NCBI RefSeq assembly: GCF_000003815.2
Contig: NC_049984.1
Span: 25,619,330-25,683,329 of the forward strand
Direction: 5' to 3'
DNA: 64,000 bases
Origin: Branchiostoma floridae
Lineage: Eukaryota; Chordata; Leptocardii; Amphioxiformes; Branchiostomatidae
The first letter of the stretch is position 1. Each line of letters starts with the position of its first letter. The notes below the pieces were generated by a model. The model was given only the letters and a program-made list of their open reading frames with translations, was not told the DNA's origin and did not search any database. Both the position numbers and the translations under genes were made by a program. Positions 29,971 through 38,740 of this stretch are shown piece by piece.

Positions 29971-30188
29971 GGACCACGCTAGAACTTAACGCCAACGGGA
30001 CCACGCCCAAACTTAACGCCACTGGGACCACGCCCAAACTTAACGCCACTGGGACCACGCCCAAACTTAACGCCACCGGGACCACGCCCAAACTTAACGC
30101 AACAGGGACCACGCCCAAACTTAACGCCACTGGGACCACGCCCAAACTTAACGCCACTGGGACCACGCCCAAACATAACGCCGCCGGC
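29971..30188 (+). repeat. 27-bp in-frame tandem repeat, eight copies
   Basis: GGGACCACGCCCAAACTTAA + CGCCACT units with sparse substitutions. Two of three forward frames stay open (GTTPKLNAT and GPRPNLTPL). The third contains TAA in most units. Confidence 0.9.
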
Positions 30189-30295
30189 AGCATCCCCAGA
30201 GACATGCATGGCTTCAGCTGTCGGGGAAGCCCTGTCTGCTCTTTATGACGGGAGCGCAGAAATGCAGGCCCCACAGGCCCACACCGGTGGAAGAG
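29971..30295 (+). CDS. Repeat-bearing exon leading into ASAVGEAL exon copy B
   Basis: Acceptor CACCTCAG at 29,970 and donor AAGAG|GTCAGT after 30,295. The frame is open through eight nonapeptide repeats (GPRPNLTPL type) and then PPAASPETCMASAVGEALSA + LYDGSAEMQAPQAHTGGR. Each repeat holds an N-L-T triplet, which would be a glycosylation site only if secreted. No signal peptide is seen. The 3' half is the intact counterpart of 27,606-27,684. Confidence 0.45.
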
Positions 30296-30711
30296 GTCAG
30301 TTGTAGAAAAGGAATATACCAATTACCTTAATAGAAGCCACTGAGTAAAGTTTTTCTCACAACGAGCAGTTTCCTGAATTCGACAATGCAATAGTATGCC
30401 AAGAAACCTGATATGTCTTTAAGCACATGTGTATATGCGAGCAAAACATCTAAATGCACTTGGAACATTAGAATGCTTACAACTACATTTTGACGGGGAT
30501 CATATACAATTGATACATTCATTCCTTCTTAATGCAAATTTGAGAAAATACATACATTGCAAATGCAACTAATTGTTTTGAATCTTCTTTACAGAAAAAT
30601 ACTGCCTTTGCCTAGCTCAAAAGTGTAGTACAAAAAAAGTACTAGTCTAAGGAGCCTGGTCAAGACCACGAGCACATCGCTGCGGCAGATGACGTTGGTA
30701 ACGTCTCCGAC

Positions 30712-30963
30712 ATGGAGGTGGAGATGGGCGGAGTGATGGACGACTCAGGTATATATGACGAAAGTGATGACGCCTCGGACAGTGTTACGCGCGCCATCGA
30801 GGCAGTCGTGTTTCGCGCCATGAAAGCATCACCAGAGCCAACCCTGGGTGAAAAACATATCCACAGCCGTCCCAGGGTGAAAAAAACATCTCCACAGCCG
30901 ACACAGGGGGACCAAACATCTCAACAGCCCTGGAGCAACATGTCGGACATAGATTCCATGTAA
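30712..30963 (+). CDS. Acidic exon with ~30-bp repeats, ends in stop
   Basis: MEVEMGGVMDDSGIYDESDD + ASDSVTRAIEAVVFRAMKAS, then three diverged repeats around CAGCCGxCxCAGGGxGAxxAAACATCTC, ending NMSDIDSM and TAA. The acidic N part plus Ser/Gln/Pro repeats fit a disordered tail. The ending resembles the acidic tail …DESSDSM of the 15.8-kb exon in style only. Confidence 0.4.
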   Translation: MEVEMGGVMDDSGIYDESDDASDSVTRAIEAVVFRAMKASPEPTLGEKHIHSRPRVKKTSPQPTQGDQTSQQPWSNMSDIDSM

Positions 30964-31737
30964 GGCCCTATTGCAAAGTGATGTATGATACAGCACTATT
31001 CTTGTGCTATTCAGTTCTATAGGTCGTTTGAGGAACTTAAATTTTGAATTCCATGTCCATGCATTGTACATTGAACGGCAACTCTATGACAAATCACATT
31101 TTTGTACAATCGATTCTCCAACTGATAGTATTTTAGAGGCTGACATAACCTTCAAGGTAGGGAAATACCTGTTGACTATCTGAATAAACCTTGAGTGTTA
31201 CCTTGGAAATCGTACCTGGTCCGCCTTGGTTTCTGTGAGTGAGTGAATAGGTTGAGTAAGACCACCAACCTAGGCCTACCCTGAGACATAGATATTGAAC
31301 GTATACAGCAGAGGTCAATACTAACAAGACCGAGGATTGGTTGCCACAAATTATAAATTAAAACAGAAAGATAATATAATCAAGATTTAATGGAAGATAA
31401 CAATGTTTGCTTAATTCATACATCTAAGAAATTTTGAGGAAGTCATTGGCACCTCTCAGTCAAGTGGAACTCAAGCATCTACGGACACCAGCAGTCACAA
31501 TATCTACAAGACCTTCCCGTTCATGATCACTTTTCCACCAAATCATTTGTAGACATGATGGACTTACATGCGAACTACACTCACAAAAGTGAAACAGATG
31601 AAGAAAGAGGAGAAAACAATGGGGCAGTCCAGCAACAATGCTTGGAGGGAAATAAGTGATACACAGTCCCTGGCAGACATGCTTTTGTCGTTCATCAGGC
31701 ACCAGGCAAACAACATTCCCCCCGAAGAGGTATTCCC
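30964..31737. other. Weak coding-like sequence only
   Basis: 31,432-31,550 reads FEEVIGTSQSSGTQASTDTS-like Ser/Thr-rich sequence, and 31,568-31,740 reads TTLTKVKQMKKEEKTMGQSS…DTQSLADMLLSFIRHQAN. These may be decayed exons without a recognised family. Confidence 0.3.
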
Positions 31738-31928
31738 CCCGAAGAGGTACTTAGTAAATGTGACTTTGACAAAACATAAGCCACACGAATCCAATGCATG
31801 TCTCTATGTCTAGTATGTCTAGGAGTTTTAAGCCCCGAAGAGGTACTTAGTAAATGTGACTTTGACAAAACATAAGCCACACGAATCCAATGCATGTCTC
31901 TATGTCTAGTATGTCTAGGAGTTTTAAG
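31738..31928 (+). repeat. 96-bp tandem duplication
   Basis: GAAGAGGTACTTAGTAAATG … TAGTATGTCTAGGAGTTTTA occurs at 31,741 and 31,837, virtually identical. The first copy is also preceded by a shorter repeat of CCCCCCGAAGAGGTA. Confidence 0.9.
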
Positions 31929-32259
31929 TAAAGCAAAGTGTTTCATAAGCAAAGAAGGAAAGGGTAGATTTTCATATGAAAACAGTAACAAGATTTAAAA
32001 CATTACTTGGATTGGTGTTGACAAAAATAAAACACTGTCATTGTAATCATTTTGTAGTCGTGATTACAAGAAATGGATTATGAAGAGTGTATCAGCACTG
32101 AAACTTTTACCATATACAGCCCAGATCATTGAAAGAGTAAATGACAAGTAATGAATCCATATTGATGTTATATAGATTTACCACAAAATGTGCTCCAGGT
32201 AAGCAAGATCATTGGCTAAGTGAAACATCGGCAAGTACCATCAATTGCCATCAACCAGA

Positions 32260-32425
32260 GACTACTTCACGACGCACAGCCTGACCATGTACCAACCAAG
32301 ACAGTCTTTTCTAAAGGATGAAGGGCTGGACTGGGTAGCTGTGTTTCAGTGGACTCAGGACGGATTGCTGGGTGCACTCAACACTGCATCGTCATACCCA
32401 GGGAAGCACCACAAGAGATAACAGG
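32260..32425 (+). CDS. Exon-like segment of the ParB-like gene relic, part a
   Basis: The frame DYFTTHSLTMYQPRQSFLKD continues EGLDWVAVFQWTQDGLLGAL…, ends with TAA at the border and a possible donor (CAGG|GTGAGA). Its place, orientation and coding style suggest it is the exon before the repeat exon at 32,546. No family is known. Confidence 0.35.
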
Positions 32426-32545
32426 GTGAGAACAAATAACATCATATGTCCTTTAACTGAAATCTTATAATTTGTTATAATGGCATATCAATGTAAACAT
32501 TAAATTAGCAAGTTACTTATAGCATAATTGCAAGCTTGTCTTCAG

Positions 32546-32953
32546 GCATTGGAGGGAACGGAGAAGTCTCTAGATGAGATGGGTGGGGAGAAGTCTGCAG
32601 AGAAGATGGGTGCGGAGAAATCTGCAGAGAAGATGAGTGCGGAGAAATCAACGAAGAAGATGAATGTGCAGAAGTCTCCAGAGTTAAGATGGGTGCGGAT
32701 AAATCTGCAGAGAAGATGGGTGCGTTTAAGTCTCCAGAGAAGATTGTGCGGAGAAATCTGCAGAGAAGATGGGTGCGGAGAAGTCTCCAGAATCAAGAGT
32801 GCGGAGAAATCTACTGAGGAGGAGATGGCAGGAGGAAATCTCAGGGGAGAACAAACATGTAACGGTCTTTTCATGGGAGATGTGGGAAGCTACCGACTGC
32901 GTATTTTGGACCTCATGTCACTAGTGAGGCCGCGTGCATGGCTGCTTGACTCG
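32546..32953 (+). pseudogene. EKSAEK-repeat exon with Ulp1-like start motif
   Basis: Acceptor CTTCAG at 32,545 and donor ACTCG|GTAAGG after 32,953. N-terminal nonapeptide repeats (EKSAEKMGA type) run through several single-base indels that cancel out. The final part returns to the starting frame as NGLFMGDVGSYRLRILDLMS + LVRPRAWLLDS. The 'h.l..LDL..L….WL.D' pattern resembles the start of Ulp1/SENP C48 cysteine protease domains (…DLxSLxxxxWLNDxVI). The catalytic H-D-C would be in later exons and is not seen. Confidence 0.4.
32585..32827 (+). repeat. 27-bp tandem repeat, about nine copies
   Basis: GAGAAATCTGCAGAGAAGAT + GGGTGCG units. Copies 4, 6 and 8 carry 1-2 base indels. Period nine codons. 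Confidence 0.9.
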
Positions 32954-33223
32954 GTAAGGATTGTCATTTGCTTTCTATTGCAGACCACCGGTGTTAATCT
33001 AGTCATAAAATGGTGGTGTAACACTGTAACATAATAATAGAACATGGTTCTCCTCTTCCAAGTATTACAGGCTCTCCTAATATGCAGCTTGAAATGAAAG
33101 GATACAGGCTTATATAGGTGTGTTGATTCAAACATTGCTTCCAGCATTATGTTCCGAATGATTCATGTGATCCACGTGATTCATGTCTTTTGCATTTAAA
33201 ATTTGCCAATAATGTACTTTCAG

Positions 33224-33329
33224 GTCAGATTCTATTTTTGGCCTAAGGTTTAGGGCTTGTGAGGACAAGGAGCTAAAGAAGCATTTGAGGAATGTCCTGC
33301 CATATCTACAAAAGCTTGCAAGGGGAGAG
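33224..33329 (+). CDS. Exon-like segment of the ParB-like gene relic, part c
   Basis: Acceptor ACTTTCAG and donor GGAGAG|GTACGT. The frame reads FGLRFRACEDKELKKHLRNV + LPYLQKLARGE, helical and clean. It sits between the Ulp1-like and ParB-like parts. Confidence 0.4.
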
Positions 33330-33437
33330 GTACGTTATGAAAATTCTCTTTAAGGTCAAACAGTTTTATTGGGTAGACTAATCTAAATGTCTGTAATCAT
33401 TGAATCTAATGTCACTATTTGTTTATCGTAAGGCTCT

Positions 33438-33655
33438 ATGGCAGAGCAAAATGTAATTGTCATATTCGAACCCTATTCCGTAAGCTCTGAAATCCAGAAG
33501 CTCAGGCCCGAGGAGCCGAAGGACCTGAACTTCTAGGTTGATGAGGAGTTCGTGCCGCCATCATTTCTCAAGGGGGATGTCTGGGCACGTCGCGGGGATA
33601 CTGTAAAAAAAAAAAACTATTAAAAAAACAGCTTCCTGGCAGCTGGAAGCCTGAC
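33438..33655 (+). pseudogene. ParB-like gene relic, part d (…LNFxVDEEFVPPSFLKGDVW)
   Basis: MAEQNVIVIFEPYSVSSEIQ + KLRPEEPKDLNF, then TAG, then VDEEFVPPSFLKGDVWARRG and a Lys run from a poly(A) tract. The arrangement just before a DGNHR box suits the N-terminal part of a ParB/sulfiredoxin-like protein. One nonsense codon. Confidence 0.4.
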
Positions 33656-34000
33656 CTTCCAGTCAGCAGGGTCTTTGACTGGTTTAATCAAGAGAGAAGA
33701 CTGCCCTACGGTGGAGGACTTTGACAAAGGAAAACTGCACAAGTACTGACTGTATAGATATAATTGATGGCAACCATCGCTTGGAGGCCCAGCGCAGAAC
33801 ACTAATTAATGGAAGCAACAAGTGTGGAAGAAAGGGAGATTTTCTCCAAGAGAAATGTTACTCTGTACGTGGGCCCACAAGATGACATCTGCCTCGCTGC
33901 TGGCATATATCATAACAACACAGCTGGAACGCTTCACATGTCCATGAGACACATCCTGGACATGGCCCTCCAACTGCGGGCAAAGAACAAGCACGATTTG
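33656..34000 (+). pseudogene. ParB/sulfiredoxin-like domain relic with DGNHR motif
   Basis: IDIIDGNHRLEAQRRTL lies at about 33,755-33,805. One frame over it continues REIFSKRNVTLYVGPQDDIC + LAAGIYHNNTAGTLHMSMRH…LDMALQLRAKNKHDL up to donor ATTTG|GTATGT. DGNHR followed by a V-x-V-x…hN…hxM segment is the pattern of ParB/Srx-fold domains (nucleotide-binding or nuclease modules, mainly prokaryotic but present in eukaryotic transposons). One frameshift (33,805-33,815) breaks it. By eye only. Confidence 0.45.
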
Positions 34001-34440
34001 GTATGTAGTTTTTTTCTAAGTTGACATCACAAACCAGCCTTCTGAATACATGTATCATGTATGTTTACTAAGTTTAGATGTAAAAAAAAATGTTCCCTAA
34101 GCCATGGTCACATGCAACGTAGCATGTGTCTACAAAGTAGTACAATGTACTATATTGATTATGAATGTTGATCATCGAGGAGGCTGGGATGACCCAAGAT
34201 ACACATACAGTGGTCTAGATGATGTGGACTGTTCATCCTCCATCTTACCAGATTTACCAACAAGGAACTCCTTTGAATGCCAAACTGCAAAGACTATCAA
34301 GCTGTGTCATTTTCTTTACTTTTCAATATCTAATGTTCTTATTTTTACAGAGAACAGTCTGACATAAACGATCCTGAACTCGCAGGAGTTTAAGTATATG
34401 TATGACCTCAAAGTAGCTTTATAGCTTTATTTTCAACGGG
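34001..34440. other. Intron-like, one weak exon
   Basis: 34,104-34,367 is open (…HRGGWDDPRYTYSGLDDVDC…) without a recognised motif. An acceptor TTTTTACAG lies at 34,351. Confidence 0.3.
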
Positions 34441-34462
34441 TTTTTCCTCGAGACAGCGGGAG

Positions 34463-35022
34463 CGTTCGGAGCCGGCGAACAGCCCAGAACGACCGGAGCC
34501 CGAGCCCGTTAGACTCAGAGAGTGCCGTGGGATCCGATAGCTTTGCGGGTAGCTCAGAGTCAGACACGGATGATGCGCCCCCAGCCGCCTCAGCAGAGCA
34601 CGTGGAAGAAAGTACGCCAGCCGAGCCACCCCCCCCCCCCCCCCCAAAAAAAAAAAACAAGAAGAAGGCGCCCGCGTCCTCCTTCCAGGAATCAAAGCTG
34701 ACGAAGAAGGGTGGAAAATTTGTCAAGTTGTACTGCCTGTATTGCAGAAGTTCGGGGCTACTAAAAACAAAACAAAATGAATGTTCATGGCGGGACCAAT
34801 CATTTCAAACACGAGACGGTCTGGAAGCACTTCAAAGCCGGCGGGCATAATCGATGCAGGGCCAAGTATCGTGGTCCCGTGGCCAAAGGCTGTTTCGATC
34901 CCACGAAGCAATTCAAGCTACATGACTTCACAATATACGACTATCCTAGGAAGACGGCATTAACTTTTAGACTTACATCTGTCCCTATTTTACTCTTTGC
35001 GACTTTCGAAAGACTTTCGTAA
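34463..35022 (+). pseudogene. hAT-type zinc-finger exon (ZNF862/TTF-like), frameshifted
   Basis: An acidic, Ser-rich leader (DSESAVGSDSFAGSSESDTD) leads to a Pro run and KKKNKKKAP, then KLYCLYCRSSG. The next frame gives MNVHGGTNHFKHETVWKHFK + AGGHNRC. The CxxC…F(K/R)HETxxxHxxxxxHxxC spacing is that of the TTF/BED-like finger at the start of ZNF862-type hAT transposases, used for DNA binding. The frameshift falls between the two Cys and the His. A C(19)A(12) homopolymer pair at 34,629-34,660 is a likely slippage site. Confidence 0.6.
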
Positions 35023-35150
35023 TGTGGACATTGATCGTCAATGAGTTAAGTGTCGACTCTCGGTTCTGGTTCACGTAAGTTCGCATCTGTATTGACCTTG
35101 TATTTCTGTGTTAACTGCAGTGCCGGTAAAGAGCGGTAAGCGATACTCGC

Positions 35151-35358
35151 CAAGCAGAGGTTAGGCTCCGTCTTTTAATAAGTTTTTTTTTCAGTCGTAT
35201 TTATCGGTATTTATTGGGCTTTCTATTCTGTATTGTATTTTGTATTGTCAAAACCCAATTGGCTGGCTGACTTCAAGAAACAATACAATATAGGAAAAAG
35301 GACTGGAAAGACGAATAAAACGTCAAAAAAACAACGGTCGGAGCCTAACCTCTGCTTG
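35151..35358. mobile_element. 208-bp MITE with 20-bp perfect terminal inverted repeats
   Basis: CAAGCAGAGGTTAGGCTCCG at 35,151-35,170 is exactly the reverse complement of 35,339-35,358. The interior is AT-rich with no coding frame, and T-rich/A-rich subterminal parts mirror each other. A non-autonomous DNA transposon is the best reading. The flanking 8 bases do not match, so no target duplication can be given and the superfamily is open. Confidence 0.8.
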
Positions 35359-35359
35359 T

Positions 35360-36036
35360 AGAGTAGTTTTGTAATGGTAAATATTTAATAATCGATGTAA
35401 CAATGGTAGAAATCACCCGTCCCCCCTAATTCCTGGTATTGTGGAACGGTTAACCTGGTATCGTGGAACGGTTAGACCATGTAGTTTGTTTTGTTTTAAC
35501 CTTTGTTTTTGGCAATTAGATTATCTCCAAGCAGATATGAGTGTGTTTCCGGAAATTGTAGTTAGCATGAATAACCTCTGAATGGACAACAATGATATAT
35601 GATACATGATATTTTTCTATGCACATCATGAAGAGCGTTCACAACAACATCGCAGAAAACCCAAGGCATGTACAGGACATCATCATCCGCTACTCCGACA
35701 ACCTTGATATCGATGTTAGTTTCGCCACAGAGCTTCACGATTCGTAAGTAAATTGTGATTTTGATAGGCTAGTTTGCCATGAATCTTTTTAATTAGACGA
35801 CACCCGGAACGACAATTCACAGATTGAGGACCAAAATACACAGGACAATGGCATACTGCAGATTGTGAGCGTGGGTTTTCCACGTAGAACAGACTGAAAC
35901 AAAACTCAGAAACCGCCTCATCGTGCAACGTCTGGACATTCTTCTGTGTAGTGTGACCAACGGTCCAGAGAGAAGGGAGGTAAGCATCCCAGACGTGGGC
36001 TCGAGTGAAAAATAGGCGAATACTGCATTAAGTAGG
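35360..36036. other. No assignable gene
   Basis: A short direct repeat GG(A)ATTGTGGAACGGTTA(A/G)AC occurs at about 35,440 and 35,462. Weak open stretches near 35,630-35,740 have no motif. Confidence 0.4.
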
Positions 36037-36225
36037 GAGTTCGGTGTGTGGACAGACGAGGAGACACGCGCACACTTGGCTATATTCGCGGACATGTGCA
36101 GCAACGCATCAGAAGTTGAAAGGATCGTACAGAAATCAGCATTGTTACGTGGAGGTAGCCGCCGAGCTGGCCAGGAAACAATGACATTGCATAATTTATG
36201 TAGGATTCAGCCAAATTAAGACAGT
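36037..36225 (+). pseudogene. Myb/SANT-like fragment (FGVWTDEETRAHLAIF)
   Basis: EFGVWTDEETRAHLAIFADM + CSNASEVERIVQKSALLRGG… up to TAA. The 'W-T-D-E-E-T…L…I(W/F)' start is typical of the Myb/SANT-like DNA-binding domain (MSANTD type) found at the front of several DNA transposon accessory proteins. Only the first helix region is clear. Confidence 0.4.
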
Positions 36226-36253
36226 CCGCAGACACACCAAAGGAGATGGGGTC

Positions 36254-36400
36254 ATGCAGGAACTGAAGAAGACCATTCAGCAAGGATGGCCCGAGCGCCA
36301 GACGCAGGTGAAGAGAGAGATCCGAGATTACTACAGCGTGAGAGACCAGATGGCAGTAGATGAAGACATCATCTACAAAGGAGTTCACAATTCCACAGTA
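36254..36400 (+). pseudogene. Gypsy-type pol fragment (GWPERQTQVKREIRDYYSVRD)
   Basis: MQELKKTIQQGWPERQTQVK, then REIRDYYSVRDQMAVDEDII + YKG. The string 'L..l..~i..GWPe…v...l..Yw..RdeLs..dGli~kg' is the RNase H to integrase linker of Gypsy elements. The integrase HHCC domain that should follow is absent. It could come from the same element family as 29,153-29,405 but is a separate insertion. Confidence 0.75.
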
Positions 36401-36539
36401 CAGAATTGTTACTTCTGTCTATTGCACAGTTTGGTGCACAGGGAGGATCGCAAGGCAGCAGACAGCCATCTCTGCTCCACTGAGGGAGTGATTGACATCA
36501 TGGAGCACCTGCACAACGCTCTACCCATCCTCTGCTGTG

Positions 36540-37155
36540 GGGATCAAATCTCTCCACTTAAATATTCACGGACTCGTTCCAAAGTCCGACGCCGACGGGT
36601 ACAGCCAGTGGACGGACAACCACACTGGACGGCCGCTTCACGTGAAGGTGAAGACCCTGCTGGGATTCTTGATCCAGGCAGTGGGCAAGGTGTGGAGGAC
36701 GGTCCAGGTCTGCCAAGGTGTGGAGTGTGATAATTACTGGTGGACAAAGCTAAGCAAAACAACCGAAATTTCGTCGGTCGACTATGGCCCAATGAGGTGT
36801 CCAGAGGATTGAAGGAGGGACACAAGGCGTGTTCATTCAAGTTCAGGTGGCATAAAATAAAAACACCCAACAGTCAGAAAAGGCACGGGGCTGTTTTCAC
36901 TGCCAAGACATGTTGCAGGGCCCCGGTGCAAGAAGAAGATCTGGCGGTCACGGCGCCCGAGGACGACTAGCTGAAAGATCTGGTGCCCACGGCAGCCACG
37001 GTCACGGCGGTTCTGTGGGTGGGCACTCAGGCGGGGGTGCCATGGGGAGGGGCAGGGGCAGGCAATCCATGCACCATACCCTGATCGCTGCATTGGACCA
37101 CTGCATCCATCGTCGGATGCTAGCTCTGAATTTTAACTGCAGGGTCCAGTACTAA
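36540..37155 (+). pseudogene. Decayed coding stretch (…HVKVKTLLGFLIQAVGKVW… / …ACSFKFRWHKIKT…)
   Basis: Two frames look coding: NIHGLVPKSDADGYSQWTDN…KTLLGFLIQAVGKVWRTVQV, then RLWPNEVSRGLKEGHKACSF + KFRWHKIKTPNSQKRHGAVF and a Gly/His-rich repeat (SHGHGGSVGGHSGGG). The latter resembles zinc-poor FLYWCH-like or EnSpm accessory segments but not enough to name. Stops separate the parts. Confidence 0.35.
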
Positions 37156-37333
37156 TTCAGAAGAAGTATCCCAAGAAGTAGATTCATAGGCTCTATGTAA
37201 TACTAAGAAACATTGGATGTACTCCTTACTACAATAACTTCATCTACAAAACGAATTCCTTATAGTTCTGTGACATGTGAGCATCATTTTAGTAAAATAG
37301 CAGTTATATTAAATAGTACGTCCACTGTTTCAG

Positions 37334-37600
37334 CTAAGACTTAATCTGTTGGATGAAGACAGCACAATATGTAGGAAGAGGTTCCTTTGGAAAGGTGTGT
37401 AAAGTGAATGTCCCTCTTGTAGGGAAGGTGGCATCCAAGTCATTTGTGGACAGTGGAAGATTTAATAAGGACAAGGCCAGGAAACAGTTATTTAAAGAAC
37501 TGAACATGCTGAGGGCACTCGAGGGTACAATGGTGTGCAGAAGGTTGTCGGCTGTCGGCTGCATTATTGAGGCACTGTCATACAATCTGTTGACTATTTG
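37334..37600 (+). pseudogene. Protein kinase N-lobe exon, orphan
   Basis: After acceptor TGTTTCAG the frame reads MKTAQYVGRGSFGKVCKVNV, then GKVASKSFVDSGRFNKDKAR + KQLFKELNMLRALEG. The Gly-rich loop GRGSFGKV, the Lys of V-A-S-K and an alpha-C Glu candidate (KEL) are in the normal order and spacing of a protein kinase N-lobe. The frame then drifts (…CRRLSAVGC) and no HRD or DFG loop is seen in the next 700 bp. Lancelet-type genomes hold many such divergent kinases. Here it is a fragment. Confidence 0.65.
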
Positions 37601-37950
37601 TGGGGCAAGAAGTACTTAGTACAACAATTGACTACAGACACATTGACAAGCTCTCAACCTTACTTTTGCTACCAGTTGTTCAGTCTAGCAGGAATAAGAA
37701 GTTTGTAGAGGATGTGTCTAGTTTGTGTGAAGCACTGGTGCAGTATAGGACTTACCTACAGCAGTCTTGTATGCGCGTGCGGGTTTCACAAAACAGGGCC
37801 TCAACAACAACGTTAACACAGAATGATGAAGTGATCAAAGATAAAGCAATCAAAAAGTGGGAAGCTGTAGCCAGTTCTAGCGGCCAAAAGTTGGAAGAAC
37901 TCAGAGGGCAAGACTCAACAGCTCAGTTGCAAGGCTCATACCGCAAATGA
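37600..37950 (+). CDS. Helical ORF after kinase fragment, unrecognised
   Basis: A 116-codon frame in another phase: …RHIDKLSTLLLLPVVQSSRN, then KKFVEDVSSLCEALVQYRTY… and a Gln/Ser-rich end, TGA at 37,948. It could be a different exon or the shifted continuation of the kinase gene. No kinase C-lobe motif is present. Confidence 0.3.
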   Translation: MGQEVLSTTIDYRHIDKLSTLLLLPVVQSSRNKKFVEDVSSLCEALVQYRTYLQQSCMRVRVSQNRASTTTLTQNDEVIKDKAIKKWEAVASSSGQKLEELRGQDSTAQLQGSYRK

Positions 37951-38230
37951 CATTCATGTATTTGCTGTCTTTATCAGGTAACTATGATGAACACAGTAAC
38001 AAAAAACATACAGGTGTGAAGACAACACCGAATGAAGGTTTTAGAATAATACCTTCCCAGTCAAAATATAATGATAAACTTTGTACAGAGTAATATAGCA
38101 GCAGAAACTAAAATATTACTATAAAGGCATTCAAATGCATTGTGACTCAGGAGGGATGGCTTACTATCATACACCAAAACTTGGCAGCTTTATCAGTGAA
38201 CTTAAACGCGTTGTTTTTGTTTCAACACAG

Positions 38231-38385
38231 GTGCTGCACTTAAGGCGCTCCATTTCAGGATGTTGATGGAGGAGCACAAACAGTTAGGCGTGACAGTAGC
38301 GGTGGGAGACAGCAACAATGGTACATCCCTGTCCACCAGACTGGCACCGTCCCCCACTGGAACACATGGATCAGGATTTTACAAG
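38231..38385 (+). CDS. Exon-like segment (AALKALHFRMLMEEHKQLG…)
   Basis: Acceptor TCAACACAG and donor TACAAG|GTATGG. Clean frame GAALKALHFRMLMEEHKQLG + VTVAVGDSNNGTSLSTRLAP…GSGFYK. Unrecognised. It is probably exon-linked to 38,535-38,642. Confidence 0.4.
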
Positions 38386-38534
38386 GTATGGCTGATGCCA
38401 AGGGAGTATCACGAGCTACAACTTGTGATCTTCCTTTTGCTGTTGACGATGTGAAAAACGTTAAGCTATGTTGCAGACACTACACTACCACAAATTTCTT
38501 AGTCTGATAAACATTTCCCTTTATCATTTTCAAG

Positions 38535-38642
38535 CTACGTAACATCTCCGGCACCATTGCCACTTACATCACCATGGCAACTCTCGGCCCAAGGTTCTAC
38601 CGGGAGGCCAGATCCATTACTCGTATGGACAATGGTATTCTG
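38535..38642 (+). CDS. Exon-like segment (LRNISGTIATYITMATLGPR…)
   Basis: Acceptor TTTTCAAG and donor ATTCTG|GTAGGT. Clean 36-codon frame ending RFYREARSITRMDNGIL. Unrecognised. Confidence 0.4.
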
Positions 38643-38740
38643 GTAGGTGCATTAGGCAGGGATAGTTTGAATTCCTTTGTCAAACTTCTGAAAATTCACA
38701 TTTTGCTGTTTAATATGTCAATATTTCTTTTCATTTTTAG

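Noticed and set aside
29960-30322. Minus-strand 120-codon ORF rich in SLGVVPVAL repeats
   Set aside because: It is open only because the 27-bp repeat on the plus strand lacks stops in that reading; no start context or domain.
34408-34726. Minus-strand Gly-rich/Phe-rich ORFs
   Set aside because: They are shadows of the C(n)A(n) homopolymer and the acidic plus-strand frame.
35143-35366. 8-bp target-site duplication around the MITE (hAT-like)
   Set aside because: The flanking octamers differ, so no duplication can be claimed.
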